Assembly: GCA_016699715.1 (NCBI GenBank)
Contig: CP065007.1
Span: 1,116,001 to 1,180,000, forward strand
Direction of reading: 5' to 3'
DNA length: 64,000 bases
Origin: Candidatus Competibacteraceae bacterium
Lineage (GTDB): Bacteria; Pseudomonadota; Gammaproteobacteria; Competibacterales; Competibacteraceae
Position 1 is the stretch's first letter. Every line of letters begins with the position of its first letter. Below, piece by piece: positions 49,231-59,802 of the stretch. Position numbers and translations under genes: made by a program. The notes beneath the pieces were generated by a model. The model was given only the letters and a program-made list of their open reading frames with translations, did no database searches and was not told the DNA's origin.

Positions 49231-49842
49231 CTATGACTCAATGTGGCGTGTCCAGACCAGAGTGCGATTGTTGACCGGCATCGAATAATCTTGCCGAAAC
49301 CGTAGGCCGTGATCCCGCGCGAGTCGGTCGAGATCGCTGAAGTCACGAATCCCGCTGGCCGGATCGCGGTGTTTGAGCATTTGGTCGAACGCGGCGTTGC
49401 TGGCGCTGGTGTAGCGACCGTTGTAATTGAACGGCCCGTACAGACAGAACGCTCCGCCGGGTTGCAGTACCCGGCCGATCCCCTGGAACAAGCCGGCCAC
49501 CGCGGGCCAATTCATGATGTGGGTGGTGTTGGCGGAAAATGCGCCCGCCGCTTGAGTGACTGGCCACGGTGTGCGGCAGGTGTCCAATTCCAGGGGTTGG
49601 CGCAGGTTCGGCAGACCCGCTTCGGCGATCCACAGCCCAATGCCGGGCAGGTAGTCGGCCTGATCGGTCGCTTGCCAGTCCAGGTGCGGCAATTCCCGTG
49701 CAAAGTGAACGGCGTGTTGCCCGGTGCCGGCGCCGATTTCCAGAATCAGGCCCGGCTCGGAAAAAATCTCGCGAAGCACCGCCAGAATCGGCTCCTTGTT
49801 CTGTTCGCAGGCTTCGGAATAAGGTTTAGCGTAAAGGCTCAT
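49231..49842 (-). CDS. DUF938 SAM-dependent methyltransferase
   Basis: 203 residues. It starts MSLYAKPYSEACEQNKEPIL; the SAM site is ILEIGAGTGQHAVHFARELP, then ATDQADYLPGI and FSANTTHIMNWPAVAGLFQG. This pattern and length are those of DUF938. The substrate is unknown. It lies 14 bases downstream of the ABC ATPase gene on the same strand, so it may be at the tail of that operon. Confidence 0.88.
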   Translation of the reverse strand: MSLYAKPYSEACEQNKEPILAVLREIFSEPGLILEIGAGTGQHAVHFARELPHLDWQATDQADYLPGIGLWIAEAGLPNLRQPLELDTCRTPWPVTQAAGAFSANTTHIMNWPAVAGLFQGIGRVLQPGGAFCLYGPFNYNGRYTSASNAAFDQMLKHRDPASGIRDFSDLDRLARDHGLRFRQDYSMPVNNRTLVWTRHIES

Positions 49843-49856
49843 GGCACTTTTCGGTA

Positions 49857-50591
49857 TTAGAGCACCTGCTTCAGGAACGCCTGTGCCCGAGGTTCTTGTG
49901 GCGCGGTGAAAAATTGCGCCGGCGGCGCGTCTTCCAGAATGCGGCCGACGTCCATGAACAGCACCCGCTGGGCCACCTCGCGGGCGAAACCCATTTCATG
50001 GGTCACCACCGCCATGGTCATCCCTTCGCGGGCCAACTGCTTCATCACGTCCAGCACCTCGCCGACCATTTCCGGGTCCAGCGCGCTGGTCGGTTCGTCG
50101 AACAGCATCACCTTGGGGTCCATGGCCAGGGCGCGGGCGATGGCCACCCGCTGCTGCTGGCCGCCGGATAGCCGTGAAGGATACTCGTTGGCCTTCTCGG
50201 CGATACCGACCTTGGTCAGCAGCGCCATGGCTCTTTCATTGGCCTCGCCAGCTCTGCGCTTGCGCACCACCCGCTGTGCCAGGGTGACGTTCTCCAGCAC
50301 GGTCTTGTGCGGGAACAGGTTGAAATGCTGGAACACCATCCCCACCTCGCGGCGCACGGCGTTGAGGTTGGTTTTGCTGCCGGCGATGTCGATGCCGTCG
50401 ATCACGACCTGTCCGTCGTCGAATTCTTCCAGGCCGTTCAGGCAGCGGAGCAAAGTGGATTTGCCCGACCCGGACGGGCCGATGATCACCACCACCTCGC
50501 CCTTGGCGATCGCGGTGCTGACATCGTCCACCGCTCGCACCGTCTGGCCGCGCCCCTCGAACACTTTGAGCAGATTTTTGACTTCAATCAC
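49857..50591 (-). CDS. Polar amino acid ABC transporter, ATP-binding protein
   Basis: 244 residues. Walker A is IGPSGSGKSTLLRCLNGLEE, the signature LSGGQQQRVAIARALAM, Walker B VMLFDEPTSALDPEMV, the switch His AVVTHEMGFAREV. This is the GlnQ/HisP subgroup. It overlaps the permease gene by 8 bases. Confidence 0.94.
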   Translation of the reverse strand: MIEVKNLLKVFEGRGQTVRAVDDVSTAIAKGEVVVIIGPSGSGKSTLLRCLNGLEEFDDGQVVIDGIDIAGSKTNLNAVRREVGMVFQHFNLFPHKTVLENVTLAQRVVRKRRAGEANERAMALLTKVGIAEKANEYPSRLSGGQQQRVAIARALAMDPKVMLFDEPTSALDPEMVGEVLDVMKQLAREGMTMAVVTHEMGFAREVAQRVLFMDVGRILEDAPPAQFFTAPQEPRAQAFLKQVL

Positions 50592-51546
50592 TGCGGGCGA
50601 ACCTCCGTTCCAGCCAGAAGAGCAGTTGCGACAGCACCGAGGTGACCACCAGGTAGAGCAGGGCGACCGTGAACCAGATTTCGAAAGTGGCGAAGCTGGC
50701 GGTGATGATCTCCCGCCCGCTCTTGGTCAGGTCGGTGATGGCGATGACCGATACCAGCGAAGAATCCTTGATCAGGCTGATGAACTGTCCGGCCAGTGGC
50801 GGCAGCACCCGTTTGAAAGCCTGTGGCAGCACGATGTAGGTCATGTTCTGGAAGGCGCTCATCCCCAGCGAGCGCGCTGCTTCGGTTTGGCCCTTGGGAA
50901 TGGATTGAATGCCGGCGCGGATGATTTCGGCGATGTAGGCGCCGACGAACAGTGCCAGCGCCCCGATGCCGGCGACCATGCGATCCAGGTTCAACACCGT
51001 GCCGATGAAGAAGTAGAAGATGAAGATCTGCACCAGCAGCGGCGTGCCACGAATCAGTTCGATGTAGAGCACCGCCAGCCCGCGCAGGACAGGGTTGTCG
51101 GAAATGCGGCACAGGCCGGTGATCAGGCCGATCAGCAGCCCGACCAGTCCGGACACGAAGGAAATCCAGATGGTGACCCACAAGCCTCGGGTCAGCGGGC
51201 CGATCCGCCATTCATGGTTGTCGCCGACGCTGTCTTCCCGGTCGATGACCTCGCCGACCGCCACCTGCACGGTTTCCACCGGCAGGACAACCGGAGCGCC
51301 GCCGTCGGTGGGCGTGACGACGACCCGACTCAGCGCACCGTCGGTCTGGATGGCGCTGACCCGGCCGGCGACCGGCGATTCCTGGGGAAGCTCGGCCCGG
51401 TAGGCGAAATACTGCGGTACCCGTTCCCAGCGCCACTCATAGTGAACGCGCTTGGTGGCCACCCACAGACCCGCCACCAAGCCGATCAGGATGGTGGCGA
51501 GCAGCAGATACCAGGGCCAGGCGGCGGGGCGATGTTTGAGTGCCAC
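50584..51546 (-). CDS. Polar amino acid ABC transporter, permease
   Basis: 320 residues. An N-terminal membrane helix (PWYLLLATILIGLVAGLWV) is followed by an extracytoplasmic stretch of about 100 residues, then five helices with the EAA-type loop (GQTEAARSLGMSAFQNM, IVLPQAFKRVLPPLAGQF). Typical GlnP/HisM permeases are about 220-250 residues; the extra N-terminal part is the longer form also known for AapQ/AapM-like proteins. It may form a homodimer, as only one permease gene is present. Confidence 0.9.
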   Translation of the reverse strand: MALKHRPAAWPWYLLLATILIGLVAGLWVATKRVHYEWRWERVPQYFAYRAELPQESPVAGRVSAIQTDGALSRVVVTPTDGGAPVVLPVETVQVAVGEVIDREDSVGDNHEWRIGPLTRGLWVTIWISFVSGLVGLLIGLITGLCRISDNPVLRGLAVLYIELIRGTPLLVQIFIFYFFIGTVLNLDRMVAGIGALALFVGAYIAEIIRAGIQSIPKGQTEAARSLGMSAFQNMTYIVLPQAFKRVLPPLAGQFISLIKDSSLVSVIAITDLTKSGREIITASFATFEIWFTVALLYLVVTSVLSQLLFWLERRFARSD

Positions 51547-51549
51547 GGC

Positions 51550-52353
51550 TTACTGCACGTCTTTCAGCCAGTCGGTGCTCTTAAACCACTTCTGGTACAG
51601 CTTGTCGTAGGCGCCGTCCTGCTTGACCTTGGCGAGAAAACCGTTGAGCCATTTGATGAATTCGGGGTTGCCTTTGCGCACGCCCCAGCCGAGCGGCTCG
51701 TCGGTGAAGGGCTGGTCCAGGAAGACCAGCTTGCCCTCGCCGCGCTGGCCGATGGCGACCGCGTTGTAGGGCGAGTCGTAGATGAAGGCGTCGGCCTTGC
51801 CGTTGACCACTTCCATGACGCCTTCCGCCTCGGTCTCGAAGGACAGGTAGGTGGCTTTGGGCAGGTATTTCTTGGCGGCGATTTCGCCGGTAGTGCCAAG
51901 TTTGGAGGCGATTTTGTACTTGGGTTTGTTCAGATCCTTATAGGACTTGACCTTGCTTTCCAGATCCTTGCGCAGCAGCACGGTCTGGCCGATCACCATG
52001 TAGGGCGCCGAGAAATCGATGGTTTCGGCACGCGCCTTGGTGATGGTCATCCCGCTCATGATGAGGTCGCATTTGCTGGTGATCAGCGCGGGGATGATGC
52101 CGTCCCAGGCGGTGCTGCTCAGCACCAGTTTGACGCCCAGCGCCTCGGCCATCAGCGCCGCCAGATCGGGATCGAAGCCGACGATCCGACCGCGTTTGTC
52201 GGTGATTTCGAAGGGCATGTAGGCCGGTTCCAGACAGACTTTCAGCTCGCCGCGCTCCTTGATTTCGTTAAGCACGTCGGCCCGGGCGGGAGCATTGGCC
52301 AGAGCAAGCAGCAGGCCGAGGCTGACACCGAGCGCAACCAGGAATTTTTTCAT
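51550..52353 (-). CDS. Polar amino acid ABC transporter, substrate-binding protein
   Basis: 267 residues from ATG 52353 (upstream frame ignored). MKKFLVALGVSLGLLLALAN ends in a signal peptide with APARA before the mature protein. The mature part has the family-3 binding-protein fold: LKVCLEPAYMPFEITDKRG, then FDPDLAALMAEALGVKL, and the SGMTITKARAETIDFSAPYM hinge. The substrate is a polar or basic amino acid, unresolved. It heads an operon with the permease and ATPase genes. Confidence 0.93.
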   Translation of the reverse strand: MKKFLVALGVSLGLLLALANAPARADVLNEIKERGELKVCLEPAYMPFEITDKRGRIVGFDPDLAALMAEALGVKLVLSSTAWDGIIPALITSKCDLIMSGMTITKARAETIDFSAPYMVIGQTVLLRKDLESKVKSYKDLNKPKYKIASKLGTTGEIAAKKYLPKATYLSFETEAEGVMEVVNGKADAFIYDSPYNAVAIGQRGEGKLVFLDQPFTDEPLGWGVRKGNPEFIKWLNGFLAKVKQDGAYDKLYQKWFKSTDWLKDVQ

Positions 52354-52479
52354 GGGATCGTGACTCCTTGGATGGTTTTTTGGATGGTTATTGTTAGGCA
52401 CGGCTGGCAAAACCCATGGCCGAGTATCGGTCATGATATACAAAATTCATCCCACTGTAATATGGCGGTCGGCCAGCGT

Positions 52480-52621
52480 TCAGGTGGATTTTCCCTCGTC
52501 GAGCAATTCCCTGATCACCATGCGGATGCCGCATTTGGGGCAACGCGGCATTTCTTCGATCGGGATGTAAATGATCTCGGTGTAACGGCACTTCGGGCAC
52601 TCGACCTGCACCGGTTCCGCC

Positions 52622-52635
<14 letters not shown>
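52480..52635 (-). CDS. Small double-CPxC zinc-ribbon protein
   Basis: 51 residues from ATG 52635. VQVECPKCRYTEIIYIP and EMPRCPKCGIRMVI each hold a CPKC pair, so one zinc ribbon is likely. The start overlaps the aminotransferase 3' end by 14 bases, on the same strand, which suggests coupled translation. The role is unknown. Confidence 0.75.
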
Positions 52636-53875
<1,240 letters not shown>

Positions 53876-53932
53876 CGGGGGCGATCCTGAATCGAGGTTG
53901 GGCGTGAATGCTTGTCGATGCTTGTCGGTGCA

Positions 53933-54053
53933 TATAGCGCTCCCATCCCGGTTGTGGAATCTCCCCTCCTTGGACAAGGAGGGGTGGCGCGCAGCGCCGG
54001 GGTGGTTCGAAACGCTGAGTCCACGAGTCCACTCGTCGGACAGGAGCGCTATA
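53933..54053. repeat. Dispersed repeat, copy 2 (121 bp, perfect 11-bp ends)
   Basis: TATAGCGCTCC at the left end and GGAGCGCTATA at the right are exact inverses. The inside matches 34044-34156 closely up to GCGCCGGGGTGGT, with a CCTCCTTGGACAAGGAGG hairpin. It lies between the SWIM gene's 3' end and the argD start. Confidence 0.82.
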
Positions 54054-54116
54054 GCATACCTTGAATCCGGCTCCGCAAGCCCCGGATTATGGGACGGTAT
54101 CCGCGCCAGTTGCGCC

Positions 54117-55979
54117 TCACAGCGCATTCAGCAGCGGCATTAGCCTGTATTTACGCTGATGCTTCTCGCGCAGGGCATCGCGGTAAGCGCGCCATTCAAC
54201 TTTCTGGCCACACGCTTCGTGGGCCTGTTTGACTTTGCGCAGCCACTGGGCCGCATCTTCGTAGTGGGCCGACTTGGCGCCGTCCATGATCGGTTCCGCC
54301 TGCTGGCGGGCTTGGGCGATCACCCATTCCGGCCGCGACGGGATGGCGGCATCCATGACCCGCGCCAGGGTTCGGGGCAAGACGTAGTGATGCTCGACCA
54401 CCGCGATAGCATCGTCGATCAGGTTCTCGTGCAGGAAAACGTCAACCTTGGTTTCGGTGGCGATTTGAGCCTTGTCGCGCAGAAAATCCAGCAGTTTCGG
54501 CTGTTGCTCCGGCCATCCGGCGCCGGCCAGCGTTTGCACCCGCTGGTAGGCGTCCAGGCTGGGCACGATCCGAAACGCGATCAGACCCGCCGCCAGCGCC
54601 CGTTCGTTTTGTCCATGCGCGGCGATCCGGTCGCGCAGCCAGATCGCCAGTTCGGCTTGAGGGTGCGCGTCGTACCGGCCGAATTCCCACCTGTGTTCCA
54701 TGAGTTCCACCGGTTCCGGGTCATGCGGTGCCGTCGAGTCTGGCGGGCGCAGGCCATGCTCGGCAACCTGGAACGCCGCTTCGATCTCACCGCGTTCGTA
54801 CAATGCCTTGACGAGTTCCAGCATCCCCTGGTCGGAAAGCGGCTGTTCCATTCCGGTGCGCACGGCGTTTTCAACCCGATCCAGCCGCAGCAACTTGAGG
54901 GCATATTCATCATAACGATGCTCGGCCTGGGCTAGATTCAGATAAGCTTCGTGTTGGCCGGTCCGCTCCAGAATCCGCAGCCGCGCCCGGGCAATTTGCG
55001 TCCGCTGAGCGTAGGGCGGCGGATCGTCGCCCCACAGACCGCCGGGAACCGTTTCCCCTTGCAGAATACGGCTCAGCGTGGGGTCGTCCCAGCCTTGCCG
55101 GACCACGGTTTGCAGGAGTTCCAGAGTGTCGGCGACGGATTCATCGAAGTCGTCCACCCAGTCCCCCAGCCGGTCGGCCCAGTGCCGGCGTTCCTCGGCG
55201 CTCAGGTCGGGATCGAGCAGCGCCTCGCTCCACAGCGCTTGAGTGCCGTCGAAGAAGACGCTGGTGTCCTCGCCGATTTCGTGCAGCATTTCCCAGTGCT
55301 TGCTGAATTCATCGGTGATGGCTTCCAGAATCGCCAGTGCGGCGCGGCCGTCTCCGGCCTCCAGCGCGGTCTGGGCCTGTTCCGCCAGTTCGACGATGTC
55401 ATCGACCGCGCCGTAACCGTCCTCGTCATAACTCCTGTCCCAGTCGCTGTGGGTGAGTATGGTATTGCGGACGCTTTGCCGCAGCGCGCGAGTGTTCACC
55501 AGAACCGGCGCGGCGCGCTGGGTGGAAGCCGCGGTGGAACCATCCGGTGGCGTCGGGGTGATGTAGGGCAGGGCGGTTTCGATCATGTCGTTCAGGCGCG
55601 GGATGCGATCCGCCAGTTTCAGCAACAGTGCCTGCAATTGCGCCCGGTCCAGCGTCGCCAGCGTCTCAGCGAGAGGTGGGCGGATTTCCACCGCGTCCGG
55701 TTGTGCGGCGCAGGTCAGCAGCACGGCGACGATGTGCTTGCACCAGCCCTCGTACTCGTAAGGGCAGGTACAGCCCGCGTCGGCGATCCTGGTTCCCTCG
55801 AACTGAATCCACACTCGATAGGGACGGGGCATGCTGCCCTGAACATCGGCTTCCAGTTCGTCACCGCGCCGCGTCAGCGGCCCGACTACGCCTTCCTGGA
55901 CATATTCCCGGCCGCGCTCGATGGAACGGTCGGTGGCATGGTTGCATAACTGGGCGGTGTCGAAAGTGGGAGTAGGCAT
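54117..55979 (-). CDS. SWIM zinc-finger protein
   Basis: 620 residues from ATG 55979; TTG 55994 would add five. The zinc finger is at about 65-85: DAGCTCPYEYEGWCKHIVAVLL, the CxCx(n)CxH signature. The rest is long, helical, Glu/Ala/Leu-rich repeats of TPR-like character (QMARILERT-type pairs), rich in Asp. Bacterial SWIM proteins of this layout are thought to bind nucleic acids or proteins, with no assigned function. It stands alone. Confidence 0.87.
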   Translation of the reverse strand: MPTPTFDTAQLCNHATDRSIERGREYVQEGVVGPLTRRGDELEADVQGSMPRPYRVWIQFEGTRIADAGCTCPYEYEGWCKHIVAVLLTCAAQPDAVEIRPPLAETLATLDRAQLQALLLKLADRIPRLNDMIETALPYITPTPPDGSTAASTQRAAPVLVNTRALRQSVRNTILTHSDWDRSYDEDGYGAVDDIVELAEQAQTALEAGDGRAALAILEAITDEFSKHWEMLHEIGEDTSVFFDGTQALWSEALLDPDLSAEERRHWADRLGDWVDDFDESVADTLELLQTVVRQGWDDPTLSRILQGETVPGGLWGDDPPPYAQRTQIARARLRILERTGQHEAYLNLAQAEHRYDEYALKLLRLDRVENAVRTGMEQPLSDQGMLELVKALYERGEIEAAFQVAEHGLRPPDSTAPHDPEPVELMEHRWEFGRYDAHPQAELAIWLRDRIAAHGQNERALAAGLIAFRIVPSLDAYQRVQTLAGAGWPEQQPKLLDFLRDKAQIATETKVDVFLHENLIDDAIAVVEHHYVLPRTLARVMDAAIPSRPEWVIAQARQQAEPIMDGAKSAHYEDAAQWLRKVKQAHEACGQKVEWRAYRDALREKHQRKYRLMPLLNAL

Positions 55980-56177
55980 CGGGAGTGACCTCAATCGCTG
56001 AACATATCAAGCCTTCATATAGTTTAGCGTCATGGATTGGAGGGATCGGCAACGGAGACGATCCGGGCCGATGGCGCGATCATGATCGTCGATATGACAA
56101 GGTTAACAGCGTGAGGGGATTTGCCCGCCGTGGCAAACGGGGTTAGATTGCCCACATCTCCGCCGAACCCTATTCCC

Positions 56178-56525
56178 ATGTCCAAAATCACCAAAAGTAT
56201 TTACCGCATCCTGTTCATCAACCACGGCAAGCTGTACGAGCTGTACGCCCGTGACATCCACCAGGACGAACTGTACGGCTTCATCGAAGTTGAGGAACTG
56301 ATCTTCGGCGAACACTCCAGCGTACTGGTCAACCCGGCCGAGGAAAAACTGCAAAACGAATTCGCCGACGTGAAACGCACCTTCATTCCGATTAACGCGG
56401 TGATGCGGATCGATGAAGTGGAGCGGGAGGGGGTCAGCAAGATTCGTCCGACGGAAGGCGGCGACAACGTGATGCCGTTCCCGCAGCCGGTGATACCGCC
56501 CGGTGGCGGGCGCGGCAAGGACTGA
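56178..56525 (+). CDS. DUF1820 family protein
   Basis: 115 residues from ATG 56178. KSIYRILFINHGKLYELYARDI, then GFIEVEELIFGEHSSVLVNP and KRTFIPINAVMRIDEVEREG match DUF1820, a small cytosolic family of Gammaproteobacteria. It precedes a small membrane protein gene by 38 bases. Confidence 0.88.
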   Translation: MSKITKSIYRILFINHGKLYELYARDIHQDELYGFIEVEELIFGEHSSVLVNPAEEKLQNEFADVKRTFIPINAVMRIDEVEREGVSKIRPTEGGDNVMPFPQPVIPPGGGRGKD

Positions 56526-56563
56526 AAGTCGGATTCAAAACAGCTTGGCGAGGGGAGGTGACG

Positions 56564-56755
56564 ATGGAACCGGCATGGTGGGAAATTCTGTTGGGCGGAG
56601 TCGCGGCGTTGCTGGTGATTTTATGGTTCCGGCCAGGTATCAAGGCGTCCATCGAACGCAGCCGTACCGCCAAGAAGGACTGGCCGGCGGTGCTGATCCC
56701 GCTGGCGCTGGTGGTGCTGTTCGTGATCCTGTTGACCCAGTTGGTGCGGGGGTGA
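56564..56755 (+). CDS. Small membrane protein
   Basis: 63 residues from ATG 56564 with GGGGAGGTGACG just before it. Two hydrophobic helices, ILLGGVAALLVILWF and VLIPLALVVLFVILLTQLV, flank a basic loop (IERSRTAKKDWP). The function is unknown. It is probably co-transcribed with DUF1820. Confidence 0.72.
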   Translation: MEPAWWEILLGGVAALLVILWFRPGIKASIERSRTAKKDWPAVLIPLALVVLFVILLTQLVRG

Positions 56756-56879
56756 GTTCGGCTGTTGGGGTGGGATGACCCGCGCTGGGTTTTTAGGCAG
56801 AGTGGCGGACTCCCAGCATCACGCCGAGAACCCACCCTCCAATATAGCGATGGAAGGCCGGACTTTTCATGTCGCGAGT

Positions 56880-57836
56880 TTATCCACCGTCACGCTGTGC
56901 CAGTCGCTTGCGGCGGCCCTTGTCGGTCAGGCGGTATTTCTGCTTGCTGCTGCGCGGCTTGTCGGGGATGGTCATTTCAATCAGACCGACATCCAAAGCG
57001 GGGAGCAGATAGGCCTTGCGGAAATGCTCATCGTCTTTTAGCCCGAGTCCCTCTTTGAGCTGTTGACGGGTCATTTCGCCAGTAAGGACCGAGATCAGTC
57101 TGACTTCCGGGGTAACTTCCAGCGTGACTTCCGGGGTCGAAGTGGTCATGGTATCCAGGATCATCCGCAGCATGAAGGCGATGAAGGGCGCGGAGTCGGT
57201 CTGCCGGGTGCTCTCCTGAATAGCTTGGTAATACTCGGCCTGGTGCTCGAAGATCAGGCTTTCCACCGGGATGTCGGCGAACAGAGGATTCCATCGGGCC
57301 AGAATCAGGCTCTGCCACAGCCGCCCCATGCGGCCGTTGCCGTCGGCAAAGGGGTGGATGAATTCGAATTCGTAGTGAAAGACCGAGCTGGTAATCAAAG
57401 GATGGGCGTCGGTGGCCGTCAGCCAACCGAAGAGATCGGCCATCAGGGTCGGTACGCGGTCGGCGGGTGGCGCTATGTGGATTACCTGCTGCCCTGCCAT
57501 CACCCCCACGCCGCCGTGCCGATACAGTCCCGCCTCGTCGATCAGGCCGGACATCAGAATCCGATGCGCCTCCAGCAGGTCTTTTTCCGCCTCGGGATTC
57601 CAGGTGTCGAACCGGTCGTAGGCGGCCAGGGCATTTTTCACCTCCTGCACCTCGCGGGGCGGGGCGATGACCCGCTTGCCGTCCAGAATCGCGGTAATGT
57701 CTTGCCGACGGCCTGGCGGAGCGTTTCCAACTGACGCTGCCCTTCCGGGGATGGCGTGGTTTTTCGTTTGGTGTTCGTCGTCTGGCCTCTTCAAGCAGAA
57801 GCTGATAGTAGTCGTCATGCACGATATCGCGCTCAC
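56880..57836 (-). pseudogene. Fic-family AMP-transferase-like protein, N-terminus lost
   Basis: From about residue 46 (DITAILDGKRVIAPPREVQE, near 57701) the frame is a good Fic protein: FEFIHPFADGNGRMGR is the catalytic loop with His, and the C-terminus is a winged helix (TRQQLKEGLGLKDDEHFRKAYL). Normal members have about 45 more residues upstream, with a S/TxxxE(G/N) inhibitory helix. Here that part is replaced by unrelated sequence and a frame switch near 57660-57760. If expressed from an internal start it could lack autoinhibition. Decay beside an hsdM remnant makes it likely non-functional. Confidence 0.7.
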
Positions 57837-57895
57837 TGCCGCGCTGTTCGAAAATCAGCACCGGGCTTTCCCCGTCGTTCATGAAGCAGGTGCGG

Positions 57896-58237
57896 CTATC
57901 TCATTTTGCTGGTGCGGGCCATGCGGTCGTTGGCGTCGGTGCCGTAGATGCAGCGATTGGAGAGTTTCCACAGACGAGAGCCATCGCGCTTCTGGTCGAT
58001 GAGCGCCTGTACCTCGTTGAATTTGTCCTGGAGATTCTTGGCCCGCTGCTCCTCGGTGAGCGACTTGTCCTTCTCAACTTCGGCCTTGAAAGCGTTGTAT
58101 TCGCGGTCGGCGTCGGCGAGGATCTTTTCGCGCACGATCTTGAACACCCGGATCAGAAAACCGCCTGAACCGCTGGCCGGGTCGCAAACGATCTCGCCTT
58201 CCTGGGGATCGACCATGAGTAATTCGCCCGCCGTCAT
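57896..58237 (-). pseudogene. Internal fragment of a type I DNA methyltransferase (HsdM)
   Basis: VCDPASGSGGFLIRVFKIVR is the SAM-binding motif I region of HsdM. A charged helix (FKAEVEKDKSLTEEQRAKNLQ) and IYGTDANDRMARTSKM follow, after which the frame ends. The target-recognition helix, the NPPF catalytic motif and the 5' end are missing. Between this and the Fic remnant a short frame (MNDGESPVLIFEQRGSERDI, from 57882) is unassigned. Together they are leftovers of a type I restriction-modification locus. Confidence 0.75.
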
Positions 58238-58269
58238 TGGCGGGCGCGGATTGGAACGATGAACCGCGT

Positions 58270-59577
58270 TCAGTAAAGCACCTGCGCCGAGTCGATCTCA
58301 TTGCTTCGCAGGGACAAGGTCACGTTGCCACCGGATTTGCGAATCTTGATCTTGACGATCCCTTCCGCGACCGTTTCCAACTGCCCTCTGAAGGTGGCGC
58401 CGGTGGCGATTTTCAGCTTGGCGATTTTGCCGACGTATTGACCGAGTTCGCCGACTGGAGTCGGGTGGTAGCTTTTTCGGATCATGACGACCTGTTCGGA
58501 GGGGGCCGGCGTGACTTTTTCCACCGATTGTTCCGGTTTCGGTTCGGCGCCCAGGGCGCGGGCTACCTTGGCGCTGTCCCAACTTGCGGACAAGTCGGTC
58601 ACCGCTTCGTCGTTGACCTGCATTTTCAGACCCAGCAGTTTAATGGCGTCTTCGGCGCTGTAATGCTGAAGCTCGGTGGGGTCGATGGGCGCGGGAGGCG
58701 TGGCGGTGAGGGTGATCCGTCCGCCTTCGGACAGAAAGCGCCGGTACGCCGCAACCAGTCCCGGACCCGGATTGATGCCGTTGGCGCCCAGGCGTTCGAC
58801 CAGCAAGCGCACATGGTTGGCGAGGTAGTCGTCAATGGTTTTGCCGGCCTTGGCGGCGCAGTAATTGTTTCTACGCTGGTTGAAACCGTCGTCCTGGATC
58901 GTGACGTTCAAGCTGGCCAGCTTGGGTTTGGTCTGGGCGGCCAATTCCATGATGGATCGCACGGAACCGGGGGTGGAGAAGCCGATGTCCATGTTCATCG
59001 TCGCCCAATCCCGAGTGTTGCTGTCTACCCGAACTTCCAATACGTTGCGAGCGGCATCGAGGCGGTAACCGATTTCAACGTTGCCGATAAAATGATCGTA
59101 ACCCATCTCCTGCCACTCGGTACCGCTGAGATGGGCGACCTGCCCGCACCCCAGCGCATCCAGATCCTCGAGCGGGCCGCTCTGCCGGGAAGGCGGCGAC
59201 GACGCGCCGAGAATGCCGCCGTGCAAGGGAAGCTCGAATTCGCGCACGGAGAGCGACAGCGCGCTGGGTAGTTCTCCTTGGCTCAACTGCCAACGGGTTT
59301 TCAGCAGGGCCAGAATGTTGGGAGCGTGCATCCGAATGGCGCCGATGGTGATCACGTCGTTCACCATGTTGGGCGCGATCCGTAGCCGCGTGACCCCCAG
59401 CGATCCAGCCGGCGAGACTGCGATGCCACCGTAACTGATTTCGGCGAACGGCTTGGCCATCATCACGAATTGATCAACTTGCTGTTTGGTGTTGTACCAC
59501 AGGTAACCTCCCACACCGCCAGCGATCAGGATCAGGACGATGAGAAGGGCAGCCATGATTTTCATCAGCTTGCGCAT
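58270..59577 (-). CDS. Membrane-anchored protein of unknown function
   Basis: 435 residues from ATG 59577. MRKLMKIMAALLIVLILIAG is an N-terminal anchor, so the rest should be periplasmic. The body has repeated beta-rich segments (SYGGIAVSPAGSLGVTRLRI, LEVRVDSNTRDWATMNMDI) and ends with KIKIRKSGGNVTLSLRSNEIDSAQ. It ends beside the HsdM remnant. I do not recognise the family. An upstream in-frame extension runs through the tandem repeat at 59588-59640 and is unlikely to be coding. Confidence 0.75.
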   Translation of the reverse strand: MRKLMKIMAALLIVLILIAGGVGGYLWYNTKQQVDQFVMMAKPFAEISYGGIAVSPAGSLGVTRLRIAPNMVNDVITIGAIRMHAPNILALLKTRWQLSQGELPSALSLSVREFELPLHGGILGASSPPSRQSGPLEDLDALGCGQVAHLSGTEWQEMGYDHFIGNVEIGYRLDAARNVLEVRVDSNTRDWATMNMDIGFSTPGSVRSIMELAAQTKPKLASLNVTIQDDGFNQRRNNYCAAKAGKTIDDYLANHVRLLVERLGANGINPGPGLVAAYRRFLSEGGRITLTATPPAPIDPTELQHYSAEDAIKLLGLKMQVNDEAVTDLSASWDSAKVARALGAEPKPEQSVEKVTPAPSEQVVMIRKSYHPTPVGELGQYVGKIAKLKIATGATFRGQLETVAEGIVKIKIRKSGGNVTLSLRSNEIDSAQVLY

Positions 59578-59587
59578 GACGGGTACC

Positions 59588-59640
59588 TTGCGGGTTGCGG
59601 GTTGCGGGTTGCGGGTTGCGGGTGGCGGGTTGTGGGTGGC
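59588..59640. repeat. Tandem 7-bp repeat (GCGGGTT)
   Basis: Seven or so units of TTGCGGG with later variants (GGTGGC, GTTGTGG). They lie 11 bases upstream of the start of the anchored unknown gene, in its promoter or leader region. Such arrays can vary in copy number. Confidence 0.8.
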
Positions 59641-59802
59641 GCGGCGGCCATGGCTCAATGGTTAAATGATACGCTGCGGCCAGTAAGCTTGCTGAACGAC
59701 ATGAGGATGGTTTGTTCGATTCAGGTCATTTGTTAAGCTTGCGAAGGTGCTGCCGGCGCGCTGGCCGGGGTCGCCGCCGCCACCAATGAAAAGAGGCCAT
59801 CC

